Assembly: GCA_016707525.1 (NCBI GenBank)
Contig: JADJHP010000012.1
Span: 1-64,000, forward strand
Length of the DNA stretch: 64,000 nt
Direction of reading: 5' to 3'
Source: Ignavibacteriota bacterium
GTDB taxonomy: Bacteria > Bacteroidota > Ignavibacteria > UBA10030 > UBA6906
In this document: one piece after another, positions 50,073 through 57,621 of the stretch
How the letters are laid out: each line of letters begins with the position of its first letter
How positions within the stretch are numbered: the first letter of the stretch is position 1
Made by a program: the position numbers and the translations under genes
The notes under the pieces: model-generated
Seen by the model: only the letters and a program-made list of their open reading frames with translations
What the model was told of the DNA's origin: nothing
Database searches by the model: none

Positions 50073-51098
50073 ATGACGATCATGATGCTCGGTGTTGCAC
50101 TCGGGTTCCTGCCGGTCCTGTCCTTTCTGGGTGGGTTGGTGTACGCCGACACATTCAAGCTGGTCCGGTTTCGCGAGGTCGGACTTACGATCGCGGTCGG
50201 GTGTTGTGCGGCCTTCCTTGCCTTGTTCATCAACAACGCGCTCGTGGACCGGACGGGGCTTTCGTTCGTTGCGTATTCCCGCTATCTCGCACCGCTCATT
50301 GAAGAATCCCTCAAGGCTGCCTACCTGATCTATCTCCTCCGGGCCAACCGGGTCGGCTTCATGGTCGATGCCGCCATCCGCGGCGTCGCGATCGGAGCCG
50401 GCTTCGCCCTCGTGGAAAACCTGTGGTATCTCACCATGCGGCCGGATGCGCCGGTCTACCTGTGGGTCATCCGGGGCTTCGGCACGGCCATCATGCACGG
50501 CGGTGCCACGGCGATGGCGGGCATCATCGCACGCGGGATGAGCGAGCGGGCGGAATGGACACGCGTCCGCTTCATCCTCTCCGGCCTCGTCGCCGCGATC
50601 CTTCTTCACTCCCTGTTCAATCATTTCTTCCTCGCCCCCATGCTCTCCACGCTCCTCGTGCTCGCAGGAGTCCCGCTCGCGGTGTTCGCGGTCTTCCGGC
50701 GGAGCGAGACAGCGACGCGCGCATGGTTGGGTGTGGGGTTCGATTCCGACCAGGAACTGCTTGCGATGATCACGACCGGCACGCTCGCCGACACCAGGAT
50801 CGGGCACTACCTCGAAACGATGCAGAAGTCGTTCCCGGGCGAGATCGTGGCGGATATGCTCTGCTATCTCCGCGTCCATCTTGAACTCTCGATCCGGGCA
50901 AAAGGCCTTCTCATGATGCGCGACGCGGGCTTCGACGTGCCGCCCGATCCCGAAGCCGCCGAGCAGTTCGCGGAGCTGCGGTATCTCGAACACAGCATCG
51001 GGAAGACCGGCATGATCGCGCTCAATCCCTTCCTCGGGGCAAGAGCAAAGGACCTATGGCAGATCACGATGCTCAAGCGGACGGCGGTGCGATCATGA
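50073..51098 (+). CDS. PrsW-family intramembrane protease-like protein
   Basis: 341 residues from ATG 50073, preceded by GGAG. Eight or so membrane helices occupy about residues 1-220. The PrsW/CPBP-like signature residues are present: LIEESLKAAYL (paired Glu), FALVENLWYL, IMHGGATAMAG and LLHSLFNHFF (His). A cytoplasmic C-terminal tail of about 120 residues follows (LAMITTGTLADTRIGHY). PrsW in Bacillus cleaves an anti-sigma factor. No anti-sigma gene is nearby, and the gene overlaps a secreted pectate lyase fusion by four bases, so its target here is unknown. Confidence 0.85.
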   Translation: MTIMMLGVALGFLPVLSFLGGLVYADTFKLVRFREVGLTIAVGCCAAFLALFINNALVDRTGLSFVAYSRYLAPLIEESLKAAYLIYLLRANRVGFMVDAAIRGVAIGAGFALVENLWYLTMRPDAPVYLWVIRGFGTAIMHGGATAMAGIIARGMSERAEWTRVRFILSGLVAAILLHSLFNHFFLAPMLSTLLVLAGVPLAVFAVFRRSETATRAWLGVGFDSDQELLAMITTGTLADTRIGHYLETMQKSFPGEIVADMLCYLRVHLELSIRAKGLLMMRDAGFDVPPDPEAAEQFAELRYLEHSIGKTGMIALNPFLGARAKDLWQITMLKRTAVRS

Positions 51099-53458
51099 CC
51101 CCTCGTTCCGGATGGACCATCGTCATTGCGACGTGTGCGGTGTTCTCCGGTGCGGCCCTGATGCCGCCACTCCATGCACAGGGGGGAGAGCCCATCCGAT
51201 TCGCTCCGGACGGGGCATGGTGCTGGTTCCAGGATCCAAGAGCGGCCTATGTCGCGGCCGGGAGGGTGCGGACATATGCGACGTGGGTGACCTCACAGGG
51301 CGATCTGCAGATCGGCGCATTTGATCACCGGACCGCGGCCGTGGAAACGTACACCCTCAAGCGGGAGTGGGGAGTGGATGATCACAATGTCGGTTCTATA
51401 CTCGTGCTGCCCGATCACCGGCTGATGGTGTTCTATGCGCAACACAATGAAGCCGGGCTTTTCTGCCGGCGGACGGCACGACCGGAAGACATCACCGCAT
51501 GGGAGGACGAGGTCACCATCACACGCATGCCGCGCGTAACCTACAGCCATCCGGTGTATCTTTCCGACGAACGGCTGTTCTACGTGTTCTGGCGCGGTGA
51601 GAGCTGGAAGCCCACGTTTGCCACGTCACCCGATGGCATCCGGTGGAGCGATGCGCGGATCCTGGTCCAGGAACCCGGACGCCAGGGAGGTGATATCCGG
51701 CCCTATCTCAAAGTGGTGTCCGATGGCAGGAAGTCCATTCATTGTGCGTTCACCGATGGTCATCCACGGGATGAGGCTCTGAACTCCATCTACTACGTGC
51801 GCTATGAACAGGGTGCGTTCACCAGGGCCGATGGAACGCTCCTCGGGCGGTTCAACGATCTGCCGCTCCGTCCGTCTGCGTGCGACCGAGCGTACGACGC
51901 CCGTGTAACGCGGGTGCGTGGGTGGGTGTGGGACATCGCTCTCGATAGCTCCGGGCGGCCCTCGATCGCCTACACGAGGCTTCCTTCGGAGGCCGACCAC
52001 CGCTATCATGTTGTCCGCTGGAATGGTCGCACGTGGGAGGACGGCAAAGTGACGGAAGCGGGGAAATGGTTCCCGCAAACTCCGGCAGGGAAGACCGAGT
52101 TCGAATCCCACTATTCCGGGGGGATCGTTTTGCATCCGTTCCATCCGGAGATAGCCTATCTCTCACGTCCCGTGAACGCTGGATTCCGGATCGAGAAGTG
52201 GGTGCAACGGAGCAGGGAGTGGCTCCGCGTATCGACGGTGGGAGACGGCGGACCGTTGAACGTACGCCCTGTCGTGCCCGCAGGGTACGACGGTCCGGAT
52301 GACCACGTCCTCTGGATGCAGGGGGAGTACGTTCACTACACGAAATTCCGGACCGGCATCATGATGGCGACCCCGCCCGCATGGCGCCCTGACACCAACG
52401 CGATGAACGCCGGTGCGCGTCATTGGTACACGATCAAGGAAGACGATCATGTCATCGCGCCTCTTCCCGGGCAACAGCGATACCCCGTGACGGACGCCGT
52501 TGCCATCGCGGACAACATCCTGTTGTTTCAGAAGGCGAACGGGGGCTGGCCCAAGAATTATGACATGCGCGCGGTGCTGACACCGGCGCAGCGGCGGTCT
52601 GTCGCCGATGCACGCCATATCCTGAATACGACGTTCGATAACGGCGCGACCGCTTCGCAGTGCATCGTCCTCGCCGGAGCGTACCGGGCGACCGGGCTCC
52701 AACGCTTCAAGGAGGGGTTCGAGCGGGGGGTGGATTTCATCCTCTCCGCGCAGACGCCAACGGGCGGCTGGCCGCAATTCTTTCCCGACACGACGGGATA
52801 CCGGCGGTACATCACGTTCAACGATGGGGCGATGATCGGTGTGATGTCGCTTCTGCGTCGCGTGGCGCGGAGGGATGCATCGCTGGGTATCGTTGACACC
52901 CTCCGGGCGCGTGCGGCAGGAGTGGCGGTCGATCGCGGGATCGGTTGCATCCTCCGGACACAGATCCGGCAACAGGGGGTACCGACAGTGTGGTGCCAGC
53001 AGCACGATGACCGCGACCTGCTGCCCCGCGCCGCGCGGACATTCGAACCCGCAGCATTGGTGAGCATTGAAAGTGCAGACATTGTCCGGTTCCTCATGGA
53101 GAGCGACGACCCGGGCCCTGATGTGATCGACGCCGTGGATCACGCCGTGGCGTGGTTCAGAAGATCCTCGATCCGGGGTATCCGTGTGGAGACGGTCTCC
53201 GCTCCCGAGCTTCGAACGGAGTGGCGGACCATCGCCCACGACCGGGTTGTGGTGCAGGACCCCTCCGCGGGTCCGCTCTGGGCCAGGTATTACGATCTCG
53301 AGCTCAACGTACCGATATTCTGCGGACGGGATGGGAGGATCGTTTTTTCAATGGCGGAGGTGGAGAGGGAACGGCGGGCGGGCTACGGTTGGTACTCCGC
53401 GGCGCCACAGGAGATACTCGAGTGCTGGGAGCGCTGGAAGGGCAGAGTGCGGGACTGA
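51095..53458 (+). CDS. BNR-family domain fused to PL10 pectate lyase, secreted
   Basis: 787 residues. ATG 51095 overlaps the preceding stop as ATGA and begins a signal peptide (IVIATCAVFSGAALMPPLHA). Residues 30-430 or so are a BNR-repeat propeller of the BNR_4 kind (GAWCWFQDPRAAYV, GVDDHNVGSILVL, YSHPVYLSDERLFYVFWRG). Residues 446-787 match PL10 pectate lyase: LLFQKANGGWPKNYDM, DNGATASQ, GGWPQFFPDTTGYRRYITFN, VWCQQHD, FEPAALVSIESADIVRFLM and WARYYDLELNVPIFCGRDG. It should cleave polygalacturonate by beta-elimination after export. The propeller may be a second lyase or a binding module; this fusion is uncommon. Confidence 0.88.
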   Translation: MTPRSGWTIVIATCAVFSGAALMPPLHAQGGEPIRFAPDGAWCWFQDPRAAYVAAGRVRTYATWVTSQGDLQIGAFDHRTAAVETYTLKREWGVDDHNVGSILVLPDHRLMVFYAQHNEAGLFCRRTARPEDITAWEDEVTITRMPRVTYSHPVYLSDERLFYVFWRGESWKPTFATSPDGIRWSDARILVQEPGRQGGDIRPYLKVVSDGRKSIHCAFTDGHPRDEALNSIYYVRYEQGAFTRADGTLLGRFNDLPLRPSACDRAYDARVTRVRGWVWDIALDSSGRPSIAYTRLPSEADHRYHVVRWNGRTWEDGKVTEAGKWFPQTPAGKTEFESHYSGGIVLHPFHPEIAYLSRPVNAGFRIEKWVQRSREWLRVSTVGDGGPLNVRPVVPAGYDGPDDHVLWMQGEYVHYTKFRTGIMMATPPAWRPDTNAMNAGARHWYTIKEDDHVIAPLPGQQRYPVTDAVAIADNILLFQKANGGWPKNYDMRAVLTPAQRRSVADARHILNTTFDNGATASQCIVLAGAYRATGLQRFKEGFERGVDFILSAQTPTGGWPQFFPDTTGYRRYITFNDGAMIGVMSLLRRVARRDASLGIVDTLRARAAGVAVDRGIGCILRTQIRQQGVPTVWCQQHDDRDLLPRAARTFEPAALVSIESADIVRFLMESDDPGPDVIDAVDHAVAWFRRSSIRGIRVETVSAPELRTEWRTIAHDRVVVQDPSAGPLWARYYDLELNVPIFCGRDGRIVFSMAEVERERRAGYGWYSAAPQEILECWERWKGRVRD

Positions 53459-53566
53459 ACGCGCATCGGAAAGGGGACTTCCGGAGAGCAATGGTGTCTT
53501 TCTTGTCTCCATTTTCGCCGTCCCGTCTGCCCGTTGCCTCACGTACGTTTCTCTTCGGCCCGCCCG

Positions 53567-53595
53567 TTGACTTTCCTTGTTGCCTTCCTTACATT
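53567..53595 (+). promoter_or_regulatory. Promoter of the CotH/T9SS gene
   Basis: TTGACT at 53567-53572 and TACATT at 53590-53595 with an ideal 17-base spacer, in the 248-base gap before the CotH gene. The leader would be about 105 bases. No other feature was recognised in the gap. Confidence 0.55.
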
Positions 53596-53706
53596 GAGAA
53601 CGAACACCTCACTCCCTCGGATCTGTCTGGTTCACACTGGTGACCTATGATGCTCCGGGGGTTTTTGCTGTTGCAATGATGAACGGAAGAGGGGGAGAAT
53701 TTCTCC

Positions 53707-56337
53707 ATGTGTACACACGGATTCACCCGCACATCGATCCTGCTGCTCTTTCTCATTGGGTTGTCCGGCCTCGCCCGATCCCAGTCCGATTCTCTGCTGA
53801 ATTCAGATCTGCCGATCGTCATCATTGATACGTTCGGCCAGGAGATCCCTGACGATCCGAAGATCACGGCATTCATGGGGGTCATTGACAACGGCCCCGG
53901 GATGCGAAATTCGCTTGCCGATTCCGCGAACAGGTATCGCGGCTACATTGGCATCGAGGTCCGCGGCTATTCCTCACAACAGTTCCCGAAACTGCAGTAT
54001 GGGATCGAACTCCGGGATTCGACCGGTGCGGATGTGGCGGTGGGGCTGCTCGGTATGTCTTCCGATGCCGACTGGGTGTTGTCTGCCGCCTATAATGACA
54101 AGACCCAGATGCGGAACGCACTTGCCTACGCCCTTGCCCGGCGATCCGGGAGATATGCCAGCCAGGGCCGTTTCTGTGAACTCGTCCTCAACGGTCAGTA
54201 CTGGGGGACCTACGTCCTTTTTGAACGGCTCAAGCGTGACAAGAATCGCATCAACGTCACAAAAATGGCGACTACCGATGTTGCTGGAGATAATGTGACG
54301 GGCGGATATGTCGTGCAGGTGGACCGTCCGACCCTGGACACGACCGAATTCTGGGCCTCCCCGGTCCTTCCGCCTGCCGATCCAACACGGCCGATCATCT
54401 ATCAACACGTGTACCCGAAGCCGGCAGACCTGGTTCCCCAGCAGCGCGCATACATCCGGTCATACATCACGGCATTCGAAGCGGTGATGGCGGACTCGGC
54501 GTGGGCGGACCCGGTCAATGGGTACAGAAAGTATCTTGATCTGCCTTCGGCTGTCGACTTCTTCCTGGTGAACGAACTCGCCCGCAACGTCGACGCCTAT
54601 CGCCTGAGTTCCTATTTGCACAAGGACCGTGACAGCAAAGGTGGAAAGTTGCGTGTGGGGCCCGTGTGGGATTTCGATCTTGGCTTCGGCAACGTCATTT
54701 GGTCTGAAGGGGCGGACACGGTAGGATGGGATCTTCTGACCATGCCCCTGGCCCTCGTCGGGAGCCAGTACGAAGATCACGTCCCACCCTGGTGGGTACG
54801 GCTCGGGGAGGACTCCTCCTTCTGGCAGAGTGCAGGGGACCGGTGGGCAGCACTTCGCAAGGGGGCCTTCAGCACGCCGAACGTCCTGGCGTTCATCGAC
54901 TCGGCGGCTGCCGTCTTGAATGAAGCGCAGGCGCGCAATTTTGTGCGTTGGCCGATCCTCGACTCCGTGGTGTGGGGCAATCCGTATGTGGGCGGCAGTT
55001 ACGCGAATGAGGTCACGTACCTGAAGGAGTGGACCACCGCCCGGATGGCATGGATGGATAATGCCCTTCCTCCCGCGAGGGTGATCGTCCCTCCACCGGA
55101 CTCGATGATCGTCCGCCTGGATTCACTTGCCGCCCGCATTACGGACAGCGTCCTGGTCGTCACATGGCTCACCACGCAGGAGCGGCATACCGCGCGGTTC
55201 GAAGTGCAGTGGAAGAATGCTGATTCGCTCGCGGCGGATACGGTGTGGCGTCTGGTGGATTCGGTCCGGGCCGCTGACTCCAGCGCCGTGATCCGCCAGT
55301 ACACCGTTCGCGACACCGTGCAAGGACCGGCCCGTTGGCTCCTCCGTGTCCGTACCATCGGCACACTCGATACAATGTCCCTCTCCGGCATCGTGCCGGT
55401 GTCCATTCCCGATTCGCGGAGATCCCTCGCCGTCACGATCGCATCGTTCACGGTTGGAGCAGTTGACAGCGTCGTCTCCCTTGCCTGGACAACTTCGCGC
55501 GAGCAGAATACGGTCCAGTTCCGTGTGCAGCGGCGCCCGGTGGAAGGTGATACCTCCTGGCAGGTGATTCAAACGCTCGCCGGGGCCGATACGAGTTCGA
55601 CCACGCGTTCGTATGCGGTCAAAGATACCGTGCCGGGCGGCGGTGACCTCTTGTACCGGCTGGTGGTCGCAGGGTGGTTTGGCCAGCAGTTCACCTCTAC
55701 GACCCGGTCCGTTCACGTGAACGGACCTGATGACACCTTGCACGTCGTGTACCGGTCGATCAATGGCGGGTTCACTGCAAACGGTGTGGATCTCGTATGG
55801 AAAGCAACGGGGCAATCGCACGTCCTCGGCTATGCCATCGAACGGAAACGCACACTTCCCGAGTCACCGGATTCGGTCTGGAGAGCACTGGATACCGTGG
55901 CTGCCACGGGTGTCAAGGCCGATACGGTCACGTACACCTTCAGGGATTCCGTGGGGCCGGGAGGACGAATGGCCTATCGGGTACGCGCGCTTGGAACACG
56001 GGGGCAATTCGAGCTTTCCCCGGAGCTCCTGATCGTACTCTCGGCGATCGGTACGGAGGAATCCGTGATCCCGACGGCGTTCGATCTCAGTCAGAACTAT
56101 CCGAACCCGTTCAATCCTTCCACAACGATCAGGTTCGATCTCCCCGTCGAGTCTCCCGTGGTCATCACGGTCTATTCGACGATCGGTCAGCGTATCGCCG
56201 TACTGGTGGATGACCGGCTTCCGGCCGGCCGTCATGAACTACGCTTCGATGCTTCCTCTCTGCCCAGCGGGGTGTATTTCTATTCAATGCGGGCGGGAGA
56301 ATTCGTGCGGCACCGCAAGCTGATGCTTGTGAAGTGA
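53707..56337 (+). CDS. CotH-kinase-like protein with three FnIII repeats and T9SS signal
   Basis: 876 residues, signal peptide (SILLLFLIGLSGLARS). Residues 30-455 or so match the CotH family: KLQYGIELRD, SSDADWVLSAAYNDKTQMRN, LNGQYWGTYVLFERLKRDKN and VGPVWDFDLGFGN, whose Asp residues correspond to the metal-binding site of CotH protein kinases. Three related FnIII-like repeats lie at about 465-570, 570-676 and 676-778 (VVTWLTTQERHTARFEVQW, SLAWTTSREQNTVQFRVQ). A T9SS type A sorting domain ends it (LSQNYPNPFNPSTTIRF). It is predicted to be exported and surface-anchored. Bacterial CotH proteins in T9SS organisms have no settled function. Confidence 0.88.
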   Translation: MCTHGFTRTSILLLFLIGLSGLARSQSDSLLNSDLPIVIIDTFGQEIPDDPKITAFMGVIDNGPGMRNSLADSANRYRGYIGIEVRGYSSQQFPKLQYGIELRDSTGADVAVGLLGMSSDADWVLSAAYNDKTQMRNALAYALARRSGRYASQGRFCELVLNGQYWGTYVLFERLKRDKNRINVTKMATTDVAGDNVTGGYVVQVDRPTLDTTEFWASPVLPPADPTRPIIYQHVYPKPADLVPQQRAYIRSYITAFEAVMADSAWADPVNGYRKYLDLPSAVDFFLVNELARNVDAYRLSSYLHKDRDSKGGKLRVGPVWDFDLGFGNVIWSEGADTVGWDLLTMPLALVGSQYEDHVPPWWVRLGEDSSFWQSAGDRWAALRKGAFSTPNVLAFIDSAAAVLNEAQARNFVRWPILDSVVWGNPYVGGSYANEVTYLKEWTTARMAWMDNALPPARVIVPPPDSMIVRLDSLAARITDSVLVVTWLTTQERHTARFEVQWKNADSLAADTVWRLVDSVRAADSSAVIRQYTVRDTVQGPARWLLRVRTIGTLDTMSLSGIVPVSIPDSRRSLAVTIASFTVGAVDSVVSLAWTTSREQNTVQFRVQRRPVEGDTSWQVIQTLAGADTSSTTRSYAVKDTVPGGGDLLYRLVVAGWFGQQFTSTTRSVHVNGPDDTLHVVYRSINGGFTANGVDLVWKATGQSHVLGYAIERKRTLPESPDSVWRALDTVAATGVKADTVTYTFRDSVGPGGRMAYRVRALGTRGQFELSPELLIVLSAIGTEESVIPTAFDLSQNYPNPFNPSTTIRFDLPVESPVVITVYSTIGQRIAVLVDDRLPAGRHELRFDASSLPSGVYFYSMRAGEFVRHRKLMLVK

Positions 56338-56347
56338 TGTCGTGCGC

Positions 56348-56371
56348 AGGGGCGGTGCATGCACCGCCCCT
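56348..56371. terminator. Perfect 24-bp palindrome between converging genes
   Basis: AGGGGCGGTGCA followed at once by its exact complement, ten bases after the CotH stop and 72 bases before the end of the opposing BNR gene. A bidirectional terminator is likely; it could also be one copy of a dispersed palindromic repeat, which one window cannot show. Confidence 0.6.
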
Positions 56372-56442
56372 ACATGGGCCCGGGCGTCAATTCCGGGACC
56401 CGCCCCTGGATGCGTCTGGATGTCAATTCTATGTAACGCCGT

Positions 56443-57534
56443 TCATCGATCCAGTTCGTCCAGGCGCAACCGGACGGACATGATGTACGGCTCTTCACCC
56501 GCGGTCCAATGGCCGTAGGTCGTCACGACGAATGTGCCGTCGGGCAGAACCTCCACGCCCGGGTACGCGCAGTCCGATCCCTTCAGATTGTCCTTGAGCC
56601 GGACCCGGTATTGGCCATCCCTTCCTGAAACAACATCATCGTAGGTCCCGACCCATACCACCCAATCGCCGGCTGTTGGCGATGACGCAGCCATATCGCG
56701 GAACGAGATCAGCAGGCGGCCATCGGGGGCATACTTCGCCGTGTGCCGGTCGCCGGTAAGAGCCGGTGGGAGTTCGCGCGGTGCCGTCCAGTGCACCCCT
56801 TCATCGTTGGAAAACATCACATACGAATTGTGTGTCCTGGTATTCTCCCGGAGCAGCATGGCGAGTTGCCGCCCGTCAGGCGAGCGAATGAGTCCGGGTT
56901 CACAGAGATGGATGCTGTCCGCGGAAAATATCCCCTCGGGTGCGGACCATGTCAGCCCGCCATCCCGTGAGAATGACCGGTACAACGTCATGGTCTTCGA
57001 GAGCTGCCCGCCTTCCCGGATGAACCTCCCATCATCATGAAAGACCGCAAGATACCGTCCGTCGTTCAATCGTTCCACCGATCCCATCACGACGATGCCA
57101 CCCCAGCTCCCGATCTGCCGGAGCGGTGTCCATGTTCCGCCGTCATCTTCCGACACAGCAAGGCGGGCCGGGTAGAGGCCCGAGAACATGATCAGGCGTT
57201 TCTTTCCCGTGCTGTCGATGGTCCGATGGATGGTCGGCGTCTCGAGTGACGTGGACCAGTTCTCAGGCACCGGGAGGCGGCCGCTCCACGTCTGGCCGCC
57301 GTCCATACTACGATTCATCACGATCGCTCCACGCCCATGTCCCTTCGGATAGACGGCGATGATGGTCTTCCCGTCTTCCAGAAGCACGGTCGTCGGATGC
57401 CCGAGGTATTGCCCCGCTTCACGGTCGACCACGGTCTGCCGGTCGGTCTCGCCCGAGAGGTCGATGGACCTCAACGACGGAGCGCAACCCGCAAGCAGCA
57501 AGGCCGTACAGCCGATGATCGTGAGGTGCTTCAT
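56443..57534 (-). CDS. BNR/sialidase-like propeller lipoprotein
   Basis: 363 residues from the start at 57534, where a lipoprotein signal begins (MKHLTIIGCTALLLAGC, lipobox LAGC). Four Asp-box motifs mark a sialidase-type propeller: SMDGGQTW, SEDDGGTW, SRDGGLTW and SNDEGVHW. An N-terminal Arg triad and the Tyr/Glu pair of true sialidases could not be assigned with confidence, so exo-sialidase activity is uncertain. It is the downstream neighbour of the GH38-like gene (87 bases between stop and start) and probably shares its transcript. A lipid-anchored glycan-binding or glycan-cleaving role fits. Confidence 0.82.
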   Translation of the reverse strand: MKHLTIIGCTALLLAGCAPSLRSIDLSGETDRQTVVDREAGQYLGHPTTVLLEDGKTIIAVYPKGHGRGAIVMNRSMDGGQTWSGRLPVPENWSTSLETPTIHRTIDSTGKKRLIMFSGLYPARLAVSEDDGGTWTPLRQIGSWGGIVVMGSVERLNDGRYLAVFHDDGRFIREGGQLSKTMTLYRSFSRDGGLTWSAPEGIFSADSIHLCEPGLIRSPDGRQLAMLLRENTRTHNSYVMFSNDEGVHWTAPRELPPALTGDRHTAKYAPDGRLLISFRDMAASSPTAGDWVVWVGTYDDVVSGRDGQYRVRLKDNLKGSDCAYPGVEVLPDGTFVVTTYGHWTAGEEPYIMSVRLRLDELDR

Positions 57535-57621
57535 GTGGATGCCGCCATGTGAGGGTGACCATGCGACCGCTGTCAGGCCCATCATAGCCAGAGTCCTCTC
57601 TTTGAAATGGATGCTCCCGCC

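Noticed and set aside
45130..56130. Similar DNA encoding NYPNPFNPSTTI at about 45138 and 56096 as a possible DNA repeat
   Set aside because: The similarity is explained by the conserved T9SS protein motif and does not extend into flanking DNA.
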